Assembly (NCBI GenBank): GCA_020345785.1 | Contig: CP070771.1 | Span: forward strand, 5,777,516 to 5,791,642 | DNA length: 14,127 nucleotides | Origin: Desulfobacterales bacterium | GTDB lineage: Bacteria > Desulfobacterota > Desulfobacteria > Desulfobacterales > JAFDCJ01 | Reading direction: 5' to 3' | Shown here: positions 1-6,569 of the stretch, one piece after another | Layout of the letters: the number at the start of each line of letters is the position of its first letter | Numbering within the stretch: position 1 is the first letter of the stretch | Notes under the pieces: model-generated | The model's input: only the letters and a program-made list of their open reading frames with translations | Told to the model about the DNA's origin: nothing | Database searches by the model: none | Program-made: the position numbers and the translations under genes

Positions 1-1063
1 TCTGATCGGTCTGGGTGAGGCATTCTACAAAGGGCAGAGAATGACAGGCCGGCAGGTGCTCAGCAAGTGCGGCTTGAAGCCCATTCAGCTGGAGGCTGGC
101 GAAGGCTTGGCCCTGATCAACGGCACGCAGGTAATGACCGCCATCGGCGGGCTGGCAGTCTATGATGCCGGCAATCTCTCGAAGCTGACCGACATTGCGG
201 CCGCCATGAGCCTTGAAGTGCTGATGGGCAGCCGCACCGAATTTAACAAAAGAATTCACGAAATCAGGCCCCATCCCGGACAAGCGGCGGCGGCCGACAA
301 CATGGAGCGCATCGTCCGAAACAGCGAAATCATCACATCCCATAAAGACTGCGGGCGCGTGCAGGATGCGTATACCCTCAGATGTTCGCCCCAGGTGCAT
401 GGCGCCACCAAAGATGCCGTCAACTATTGCCGCAATGTGATCGAAATCGAGATGAATTCATCTACCAACAATCCGCTGATTTTTGCCGAAAGCCGGGACT
501 TTTTGCTGGGCGGCAATTTTCACGGACAACCGGTGGCGCTGGCCCTGGATTTTCTCAGTATGGCCGTTGCCGAGCTGGCCAATATATCCGAACGTCGGAT
601 TGAACGGCTGGTAAACCCGATGCTGAGCGGACTGCCGGCCTTTCTGGTCGGCGACGGGGGGCTCAACTCCGGTTTCATGATTGCCCAGTATACGGCAGCC
701 GCGCTGGTGTCCGAAAATAAAGTGCTTTGTCATCCGGCCAGCGTGGACTCCATTCCCACCTCGGCCAACAAGGAAGATCATGTCTCCATGGGAACCATCG
801 CGGCCCGCCAGTGTCGCGACGTTTTGACAAATGCGGCGCAGGTGATTGCCATCGAGCTGTTATGCGCCGCCCAGGCACTGGATCTCTTCACGAATTTGAA
901 GCCCGGCGAGGGAACCCTGGAAGCCTACCGGGTCATCCGCCGGGTGATTCCTCATCTGGAAACCGACCGCGTTCTGGCCGCGGATATTGCGGCGATGCAA
1001 GAGCTGATACGCAGTGGAAAAATATTGGCCGCGGTGGAAAAGAAGGTTGGCAAATTGAGTTAA
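1..1063 (+). CDS. histidine / aromatic amino acid ammonia-lyase, C-terminal part (5' end outside window)
   Basis: This is a member of the MIO-dependent ammonia-lyase family (HAL/PAL/TAL), which removes ammonia from histidine or aromatic amino acids to give the unsaturated acid. The frame is open from the left edge (first full codon at 2), so the ATG at 41 is internal. About 353 residues are present, roughly the last 70% of a typical 500-residue HAL. Seen directly: EGLALINGTQ, the Q-x2-Y-x2-R active-site motif (VQDAYTLRC, codons 359-385), SSTNNPL, GNFHGQPVA, GLNSGFMIAQ and SANKEDHVSMG with the HAL-type Glu. These fit HAL better than plant-type PAL. The Ala-Ser-Gly that forms the MIO cofactor and the residue that selects the substrate lie upstream, so the substrate is unresolved. 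No hut genes follow; the next gene is over 800 bp away. Confidence 0.93.
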   Translation, partial: LIGLGEAFYKGQRMTGRQVLSKCGLKPIQLEAGEGLALINGTQVMTAIGGLAVYDAGNLSKLTDIAAAMSLEVLMGSRTEFNKRIHEIRPHPGQAAAADNMERIVRNSEIITSHKDCGRVQDAYTLRCSPQVHGATKDAVNYCRNVIEIEMNSSTNNPLIFAESRDFLLGGNFHGQPVALALDFLSMAVAELANISERRIERLVNPMLSGLPAFLVGDGGLNSGFMIAQYTAAALVSENKVLCHPASVDSIPTSANKEDHVSMGTIAARQCRDVLTNAAQVIAIELLCAAQALDLFTNLKPGEGTLEAYRVIRRVIPHLETDRVLAADIAAMQELIRSGKILAAVEKKVGKLS

Positions 1064-1154
1064 GGGGATTGAGCTTGTATTGCATGACGTCACCGGCCGG
1101 TGGGGTGTCAGCCTTCGTTGAGCTTTATGTCGTAATTGGACCCCAACGCTCAAT

Positions 1155-1254
1155 GTCCGTTGTCTGTGGTCCGTTGTCAGTTGTTTTCATAATCGAAATC
1201 AAAGCTTTTTTGTTTATTTACCCACGGACCACTGACAACGGACCATTGACAACG
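1155..1254. repeat. inverted pair of tandem 14-nt (2 x 7) repeats
   Basis: The left array has two 14-nt units, GTCCGTTGTCTGTG (1155-1168) and GTCCGTTGTCAGTT (1169-1182). The right array has CGGACCACTGACAA (1225-1238) and CGGACCATTGACAA (1239-1252), the same theme on the other strand. Segments 1158-1181 and 1231-1254 pair in 22 of 24 positions across a 49-nt AT-rich loop. Each unit is itself two related heptamers. The period resembles the short tandemly repeated heptamers known from intergenic DNA of cyanobacteria and other bacteria; relatedness is not shown. Confidence 0.8.
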
Positions 1255-1444
1255 ACGTCAGGGCTCCGTCGTTTAAAGAAGCAGTTGACTGATATTGCGA
1301 AAAGTACCTGCTTAAAGAAAATCATGAAAATCCGAGCTCCAAAAATCAAATCACAAACAAATACCAATAGCCGAAATTCAAAATTCCAAACAAATGGCCG
1401 TTTTACAGTTATGCCCATTGGCTTCATCACTCCATTCATAAGCC

Positions 1445-1462
1445 ATCCCGCTCCAGCGGGAT
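1445..1462. repeat. short perfect hairpin (7 bp, TCCA loop)
   Basis: ATCCCGC (1445-1451) pairs with GCGGGAT (1456-1462) around TCCA. There is no U-run after it, so it is not a convincing intrinsic terminator. It lies about 380 bp past the ammonia-lyase stop. Confidence 0.6.
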
Positions 1463-1502
1463 GAGAATTGAAAAGGTTTTACCGCCAAAATTCTTTATAT
1501 AC

Positions 1503-1583
1503 ATCAGCGACCATCGGCAGAGCTTGGTGCCGACCCCTTCCAGGGGCCTTCACATACCCCCAGCTCTGCAGGTGGTCGCTGAT
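1503..1583. repeat. 81-nt imperfect palindrome with internal hairpin
   Basis: Arms 1503-1524 and 1562-1583 pair in 20 of 22 positions. The enclosed 37 nt contain a further CCCCT/AGGGG stem (about 1534-1546) and an alternative TCGGCA/TGCCGA pairing (1514-1519 with 1528-1533). It could be a REP-like palindromic element or a structured RNA. It lies upstream of the AOR promoter, so it is unlikely to be in the AOR leader. Confidence 0.7.
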
Positions 1584-1772
1584 TGGCAGACAGGGGTTTA
1601 CAAGGCGATACGATGCAACTCTGATGAATGTTTCGATCATTGAATATTGAAATTTGAGATTTATTTGGATTTTAGTGCTTGAGATTTGAGATTTTATTGT
1701 TTTATAAAACCTTCTGCTATAACCGGTTTTAGACTTTCCTTTAACGTAACTATGACATCCATGCCATCATCC

Positions 1773-1801
1773 TTGACACTCCCTCCAAGTTTCCCTAAAA
1801 T
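1773..1801 (+). promoter_or_regulatory. sigma-70 type promoter for the AOR gene
   Basis: TTGACA (1773-1778) matches the -35 consensus exactly. A 17-nt spacer leads to TAAAAT (1796-1801), five of six matches to the -10 box. Transcription would start near 1808, leaving a leader of about 88 nt before the ATG at 1896. This is a sequence match only. Confidence 0.6.
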
Positions 1802-1895
1802 ACCTCGTTTTCATAAATTACAAATTCGCCGCTTCACGACCGGTGAGCACTTTATAGAAGTGGGTTGAAAACCCCATCTAAGGACAATCTTCAGC

Positions 1896-3779
1896 ATGGA
1901 ATATTTCGGGCGCATTCTTGATATCGATCTCAGCACAGGAACCCCGGAATTTGGACCCTTTCCAAAGGAGCTGGTCTGGCAATATCTCGGCGGCCGGGGA
2001 TTCAATGTAAACTACCTTTATGATCACTTACCCCGGGACGTCGATCCGCTGAGTCCGGAAAACATTCTCCTTTTTTCCTGCGGACTGCTGACCGGAACCG
2101 CGGCGCCGTCGTCCTCCAGGCTGCACATCAACGCGCGATCCCCCCTTACCGGAATTTTGGGCAGCTCCAATGTCGGCGGCGGTTTCGGTCCCCAGCTGCG
2201 CTCGTGCGGCATCCAAAGTTTAATCATCCGCGGCAAAGCGCCGGATCCGGTCTATCTCTGGATCGACGGTGATACCATCGAAATCCGCAACGCCAAATCT
2301 CTCTGGGGGCTGGATACCTGGCAAACCGACGAGCAGCTCAAAGCCAAGCTGGGCAGCCAAAAATTAAAGATCATGACCATCGGTCCCGGTGGTGAAAACG
2401 GGGTGCGCTTCGGCTGTCTGATGACGGACCGCGACCATGCCGCCGGTCGCACCGGCATGGGCACCGTCATGGGCGCCAAGAATCTGAAGGCCATTGTTAT
2501 TAAAGGGCGAAAACCGAAAATCCCCTTTCTGGCCCCTGCCAATGGCAATGAAGCCGTTAAGCGCTATGCCTGGCAAATAAAGAATGCGCCGGAATTTAAG
2601 GTGTTTAAAAAGCACGGCGGGGCAGGTTACGTCAAATGGGCCGATGATCTGGGTATTTTAGCCACCCGCAATTTTCGAACCAATACCTTTGAGGCCGCCG
2701 ATCGAATCGACGGGAAAAATCTGACGGATCAAATTACCCGATCGCGCGGGTGTTCCCGATGTCCGGTTCAATGCAAAGCCGAACTGGAATTCGGCAGCGG
2801 TAGATTCAAGGGGGAAAAAGGTTTTCGGCCCGAGTTTGAACCCATGCTGTCGCTGGGACCCAAATGCGGTTTGAGCGACCTGGACTCTCTGGTCTACCTG
2901 GACAACCTGTGCTCCCGCCTGGGCATCGACAGTATTTCGACAGGAAACGTCATTGCCTTTGCCATGGATCTTTTCGAACGGCAAATCATTACCCCGGAGG
3001 ATACCGGCGGGCTGGATCTTGCCTGGGGCAATGGGAAATCCATGGAGCTTTTAATCAGACAGATCGCCTCAGGCAAGGGATTCGGTGCTGTTCTCGGCAA
3101 GGGAGTGCGCCGGGCCGCCCAAATCATCGGGCGCGGGTCCGAGTATTATGCCGCCCATGTCAAAGGGCTTGAACTGTCCGGCTACCATCCGGGCAACATG
3201 ATGGGCACAGCCCTGGGATATGCCGTTGCCAGCCGCGGGGCGGACTTTAACGACGTTTACTCCGCCTTGGAAAATAAATGGCTGCCGGATGAACCCAGCG
3301 ACGAGTTCGGAAGGCCCAAAGCATCCGATCTTAAATCCATCCACGGCAAAGCCGAACTGGTCAGACGGGCCATGATTGTCGGTACGGTGCTGGACAGCCT
3401 CGGTTTGTGCAAAGTCCCGGCCCTGTCCCTCATCAGCGCCTACGATCTGGTGGCCGAGGCGGAACTGGCGGCAGTCTTGACCGGACAGCCGGTCGAGGTG
3501 GCCGATCTATTTGCTGCGGGTGATAGAATCGTCAACATCGAGAGACTCCTCAACCTGCGCTGGGGCGTCGGCGAAGCCGATGATCGTCTGCCGGATATGT
3601 TTTTTGACAAAGAGTACAATGCCGGACAGGAGCCCTCGAAACCGTCGGAGTGGATGGAGCCCATGAAAAAGAAATTTTACAGCGTCATGGGTTGGGACGA
3701 AGAGGGCCGGCCGACCCCGGCCAAGCTGGCCGAGCTGGGAATTAAATCAGTTCAAGAGCAAACCGGCAGGGCAGCCTAA
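1896..3779 (+). CDS. aor: aldehyde:ferredoxin oxidoreductase (tungsten enzyme)
   Basis: AOR-family enzymes oxidise aldehydes to acids (or the reverse) in the cytoplasm, passing electrons to ferredoxin through a tungsten bis-pterin and a [4Fe-4S] cluster. The 627 residues match the family length of 600-650. The N-terminal domain carries LGGRGFNVNYLYD, RSPLTG, GPGGENGVRFG and the pterin-side signature GRTGMGTVMGAKNLKAI. The cluster cysteines are in C286-x2-C289-x3-C293 and in DSLGLC (C505), the spacing expected from Pyrococcus AOR. GIDSISTGNVIAFAMDL matches the first pterin-contact motif. AAGGA at 1880-1884 supports the ATG at 1896, and a good promoter lies at 1773-1801. No ferredoxin, benzoyl-CoA pathway or tungstate transporter gene is adjacent, so the substrate is unknown; other AOR-like paralogues such as BamB cannot be fully excluded. 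Confidence 0.95.
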   Translation: MEYFGRILDIDLSTGTPEFGPFPKELVWQYLGGRGFNVNYLYDHLPRDVDPLSPENILLFSCGLLTGTAAPSSSRLHINARSPLTGILGSSNVGGGFGPQLRSCGIQSLIIRGKAPDPVYLWIDGDTIEIRNAKSLWGLDTWQTDEQLKAKLGSQKLKIMTIGPGGENGVRFGCLMTDRDHAAGRTGMGTVMGAKNLKAIVIKGRKPKIPFLAPANGNEAVKRYAWQIKNAPEFKVFKKHGGAGYVKWADDLGILATRNFRTNTFEAADRIDGKNLTDQITRSRGCSRCPVQCKAELEFGSGRFKGEKGFRPEFEPMLSLGPKCGLSDLDSLVYLDNLCSRLGIDSISTGNVIAFAMDLFERQIITPEDTGGLDLAWGNGKSMELLIRQIASGKGFGAVLGKGVRRAAQIIGRGSEYYAAHVKGLELSGYHPGNMMGTALGYAVASRGADFNDVYSALENKWLPDEPSDEFGRPKASDLKSIHGKAELVRRAMIVGTVLDSLGLCKVPALSLISAYDLVAEAELAAVLTGQPVEVADLFAAGDRIVNIERLLNLRWGVGEADDRLPDMFFDKEYNAGQEPSKPSEWMEPMKKKFYSVMGWDEEGRPTPAKLAELGIKSVQEQTGRAA

Positions 3780-3808
3780 AAAATTTCATTTATAATTTAA
3801 CATATTGC

Positions 3809-4093
3809 TTTCACCGCAGAGCCGCAGAGAGCGCGGAGGCGCTATTTTTTGCATTTGCCGGTGAGAGGCCGGCAAATGCAAATCCGCAAGCACTCCGTGC
3901 TCTAATTTGCATAAGGCTTGTAATTAGAGGTGCGTCAAAAGATGCCATGAGTACGATTTTACCCGAAGGGCTGTTGTTTTTCACTTTCTGACCTCCATGC
4001 CACGGCATAGCTTTAGCGACGTCTGGTCAACAGAAAGTGAAAAGTAAAGTCAACTTTGCGTCCTCGGCGTCTCGAGCGTAGCGGGCGGTGAAA
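3809..4093. repeat. nested-palindrome block with terminal inverted repeats, MITE-like candidate
   Basis: TTTCACCGC (3809-3817) and GCGGTGAAA (4085-4093) are perfect 9-bp inverted ends of a 285-bp block. Similarity continues inward in degenerate form (CGCAGAGCCGCAGAG on the left, GTCCTCGGCGTCTCGAGCG on the right). Inside are three further inverted repeats: 3849-3861/3869-3881 (13 bp perfect), 3900-3907/3922-3929 (8 bp) and 3978-3990/4031-4043 (13 bp perfect). No transposase or clear target-site duplication is seen. With its margins it accounts for the whole 426-bp spacer 3780-4205; I see no gene there. Confidence 0.55.
3849..3881. repeat. 13-bp perfect hairpin with 7-nt loop
   Basis: TTGCATTTGCCGG (3849-3861) pairs perfectly with CCGGCAAATGCAA (3869-3881) around TGAGAGG. 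It lies 70 bp after the AOR stop. No T-run follows on either strand, so it is not a standard intrinsic terminator, though it could stabilise the 3' end of the AOR transcript. Confidence 0.7.
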
Positions 4094-4205
4094 TTATATA
4101 TAGCACGAGCTGGCGAAGTTATGTAGACTCTTGAATTTAAATCAATTGTATCTACAAATAGATTTTGTCAGCAATTAAATCAGACTAAATCCCGAGACTA
4201 AAAAA

Positions 4206-5654
4206 ATGACTGCCAACATACCTGTCGATGAAATATCAATAAGGCCGACTTTGTCATTTCTATCCCGGGAGGATAAGGAAAAAATTCACCGGGCCGTATT
4301 GCAGATCCTGAACGGAATCGGGATAAAAATTTTTCATGATAAAGCCGTGTCCCTTCTAAAAGATGCCGGCTGTCCGGTGGCTGAAGGCCGACTGGTGAAA
4401 ATACCCGGCAAGCTGGTGGAGCAGTCGATCGCGAGCGCACCCAATAATATTCTGATCTTCGACCGCGAGGGGAAGCAGGTCATGGATCTCGGGGGGCGTC
4501 GGTCGTATTTCGGCACCGGATCCGATCTTATTTACTCCCTGGATTCACAGACCATGCAGCGCCACCGGTGCCTGCTGGAAGACGTTCGCCGGGCGGCCAA
4601 GGCGGCCGACGCCTTGCCCAACATTGACTTTATCATGTCTTTTGCTCATCCATCCGACTTTCCTGCCAAGCAGGCGTATCTGCGAAGCTTTCAGGCGATG
4701 GCGGCCAATTCCGTCAAACCGATCGTCTGCACCGCCGACAGCCGAAATGATCTCAGCGCGATGTGGGAAATCGCGCGCATCCTGCGCAACGGTGAAGACG
4801 AGCTGCGATCGAAACCCTATGCCATTTATTACGGAGAGCCGGTAAGCCCCTTGAAATTTCCCGCCGAGAGTGTGGACAAACTTCTGTTTTGCGCCGAAAA
4901 ATCAATGCCGGTTATCTTCTCGCCCGCTCCGATTGCCGGATCCACAGCTCCCATGACCATTGCCGGGCATGTGGCCCAGGGACTGGCGGAATGTTTTGCG
5001 GGACTGGTGATCCACCAGCTGCAAGAAAAGGGTGCGCCCTTTATCATGGGGATGGGTCCGGCGGTGTTGGATATGATCACCGGTCAATGCTCGTATAACG
5101 CGCCGGAATATCTTCTTTCCTATTTGGCCGCCATCGAGATGAGCCATTTTTATGACCTGCCCAACTGGGGCTACGCCGGTACCAGCGATTCGCAAATACC
5201 GGACGGTCAGGCGACCTTCGAAGCCGGTCTCTTGACTTTCATTTCCCAGATGGCGGGATCCAATTTAAATCATGATGTGGGCTATCTGGATTTCGGCCTG
5301 ACCGGCAGCTTGGAAATGATTGTGATTCTGGATGAAATCATCGATCAGGTGCGGCGGCTGTGCCGGGGCATCCCGGTGGACGATGGAAATCTGGCGGTGA
5401 ACGTCATCAAAGAAGTGGGCGTGGACGGCAATTTCCTCGGCCATCTGCATACCTTGCAACATCTCGAGGCCACCCAGTGGCGGCCCAAATTGATCAGCCG
5501 CATGGGCTACGACCAATGGCAGTCATCCGGCGCTAGGAGTCTGTTGGAGCGCGCACAGCAGAAATTGCAGAAGATCCTACAGGACCATCAGCCGGTTCCG
5601 ATACCTCCCGAGCAGGCCGTGGAAATCCAGAAGTTGGTTGAGCAATTCAAGTAA
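4206..5654 (+). CDS. trimethylamine methyltransferase (MttB) family protein, non-pyrrolysine type
   Basis: MttB-superfamily proteins move a methyl group from a quaternary or tertiary amine to the cobalt of a corrinoid protein in the cytoplasm. The 482 residues form one uninterrupted frame of normal family length. Recognisable parts are the N-terminal LSREDKEKIHRAVLQIL...GIGIKIFHD segment, GTGSDLIYSLD, the central SPLKFPAESVDKLLFCAE region and the C-terminal LNHDVGYLDFGLTGSLEMIV and LQHLEATQWRPKL. The stretch around residues 322-335 (GYAGTSDSQ) lies about where methanogen MttB carries pyrrolysine; no in-frame TAG occurs, so this belongs with MtgB-like glycine betaine or related demethylases. 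The ribosome binding site is weak. No corrinoid protein, RamA-type activator or second methyltransferase is adjacent, so partners must be elsewhere. The substrate cannot be assigned. Confidence 0.92.
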   Translation: MTANIPVDEISIRPTLSFLSREDKEKIHRAVLQILNGIGIKIFHDKAVSLLKDAGCPVAEGRLVKIPGKLVEQSIASAPNNILIFDREGKQVMDLGGRRSYFGTGSDLIYSLDSQTMQRHRCLLEDVRRAAKAADALPNIDFIMSFAHPSDFPAKQAYLRSFQAMAANSVKPIVCTADSRNDLSAMWEIARILRNGEDELRSKPYAIYYGEPVSPLKFPAESVDKLLFCAEKSMPVIFSPAPIAGSTAPMTIAGHVAQGLAECFAGLVIHQLQEKGAPFIMGMGPAVLDMITGQCSYNAPEYLLSYLAAIEMSHFYDLPNWGYAGTSDSQIPDGQATFEAGLLTFISQMAGSNLNHDVGYLDFGLTGSLEMIVILDEIIDQVRRLCRGIPVDDGNLAVNVIKEVGVDGNFLGHLHTLQHLEATQWRPKLISRMGYDQWQSSGARSLLERAQQKLQKILQDHQPVPIPPEQAVEIQKLVEQFK

Positions 5655-6068
5655 GTCTGAATATTATATTTAAATCTCTCGCCCACTTCGTTAGAGCTCA
5701 CAGAGGTCTCAGAGATAGATTTTATCCCTTGCCAAAGGCGATTAGGCATTCCTTGTTTCATCTATATCACCTTGATTTTTTCAAACAATCAACCGATAAT
5801 AATAGATAATTATGAAATTAATGTGAGAAAATTAAACCATCCTAATAAGTAAAGGTTTTAGCGTTTGGATATTGATTTTTGATATTGCGACTTTTTTCTT
5901 ACTACTCAATTTCCCCGAGGCCTTCATCCGAATACCTAGCTTTCATATGTCTTACGATGGCGTATGACATAGCAAAAGTCAAATTGAATAAATTAAAGAA
6001 CACCAAACCAGAGGCTCACCGCGACGCACAGAATCGCTCGCTTTAGCCGCGATATTCGGCAGTGTAAA
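5655..6068. other. 414-bp spacer without a convincing gene
   Basis: The spacer is AT-rich. It has a degenerate CTCACAGAGGTCTCAGAG tract just after the methyltransferase stop (about 5695-5715), similar in style to the CGCAGAG repeats at 3811-3840. It also has a palindrome at 5946-5971 and a GC-rich stretch (6010-6060) before the small membrane protein. No clear promoter or terminator was recognised. Confidence 0.6.
5946..5971. repeat. operator-like imperfect palindrome
   Basis: TATGTC (5946-5951) pairs with GACATA (5966-5971) and TACG (5953-5956) with CGTA (5961-5964), with one T-T mismatch and an ATGG centre. It lies 98-123 bp upstream of the small membrane protein gene. It could be a protein-binding site or a chance palindrome. 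Confidence 0.5.
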
Positions 6069-6338
6069 ATGAAAAATATCACTAAGCACATATTGTATCC
6101 TGCAACGGCAACAGCCATTTTTTTTGTCATTGCGATGCTGCCTGTTGAGCTGCTTGGCTGCCGCAACCGCGGACTAATTGCAGCAGTTGTCGCCCTTGCA
6201 GCAGGCATTGCAGGGATATTTGCAGCAGTCAAAGCATTAATCGGCCGGATCCGTGGTGATGCAAATTCGTCTTTCTGGATGGCAAGTGCCCTTATTTTCG
6301 CTGTTCCGGTTATTTACGTCGTTATTATAGAGGCATGA
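6069..6338 (+). CDS. small three-helix membrane protein of unknown function
   Basis: This 89-residue protein has three hydrophobic stretches: about 8-29, 36-58 and 69-87. A basic loop GRIRGD (59-64) lies between helices 2 and 3, and a short LGCRNRG loop (29-35) between helices 1 and 2. That conserved-looking LPVELLGCRNRG segment and the clean helix pattern make a real gene likely; similar short membrane proteins occur in deltaproteobacterial genomes, by recollection only. No good ribosome binding site precedes the ATG, which lowers certainty. It stands alone between repeat-rich spacers, and no function can be inferred. Confidence 0.7.
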   Translation: MKNITKHILYPATATAIFFVIAMLPVELLGCRNRGLIAAVVALAAGIAGIFAAVKALIGRIRGDANSSFWMASALIFAVPVIYVVIIEA

Positions 6339-6365
6339 AATCAAACAATGCAGTGGAGCTGACCC

Positions 6366-6435
6366 GTCTTCGTCCCGCCCCGGCGGGACTACGCCGCGGC
6401 ACGGCCAGTCTTCGATAGTCTTCGCCGAGGCACGG
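6366..6435. repeat. GC-rich repeat cluster after the small membrane gene
   Basis: GTCCCGCC (6372-6379) and GGCGGGAC (6382-6389) form a perfect 8-bp palindrome around CC. GTCTTCG occurs three times (6366-6372, 6408-6414, 6418-6424). CGCCGCGGCACGG (6392-6404) recurs as CGCCGAGGCACGG (6423-6435). It lies 28 bp after the 6338 stop and has no T-tract, so it looks like an interspersed repeat rather than a terminator. Confidence 0.65.
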
Positions 6436-6444
6436 GGGATAAAC

Positions 6445-6479
6445 TATGCGGTTTTACGTAAAGACCGTGAAAATTTGGA
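6445..6479 (+). repeat. copy 1 of a dispersed intergenic motif
   Basis: This 35-nt stretch from TATGCGGTTTTACG through ACCGTGAAAA matches 7890-7924 at 27 of 35 positions. Weaker gapped similarity continues about 45 nt further, including AAACG followed by an AG-rich end in both. It follows the GC-rich repeats at 6366-6435. Confidence 0.55.
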
Positions 6480-6569
6480 ATGTATTAGGGCTGCTGCTCA
6501 CTTCAAACGGATAGCAGTTGAAATGAATGCAATCAAATCTTCATTTATCATCATCCTATTCCTTGTTTC

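Larger units (their letters stand above)
1064..1895. other. 832-bp spacer without a convincing gene
   Basis: No reading frame here looks like a protein: the short ones have repeat-derived composition and no ribosome binding site. The stretch holds an inverted pair of heptamer repeats (1155-1254) and an A/T-rich tract with recurring AAATTCAAAATTCC-like words (about 1320-1400). The opposite-sense theme TTTGAGATTT returns at about 1650-1695. There is a short perfect hairpin (1445-1462), a large imperfect hairpin (1503-1583) and a promoter (1773-1801). Confidence 0.7.

Noticed and set aside
1155..1254. CRISPR array
   Set aside because: Units are 14 nt, directly tandem and without unique spacers.
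727..1464. 245-codon plus-strand frame overlapping the ammonia-lyase
   Set aside because: It is an out-of-frame shadow of the lyase running on into repeat DNA, with no protein-like features.
4131..4159. TTGAAT...TACAAA as promoter of the MttB-family gene
   Set aside because: Both boxes are weak in AT-rich DNA and could easily arise by chance.
5160..5210. Possible pyrrolysine codon in the MttB homologue
   Set aside because: No in-frame TAG occurs; the frame is continuous for 482 residues and ends with TAA.
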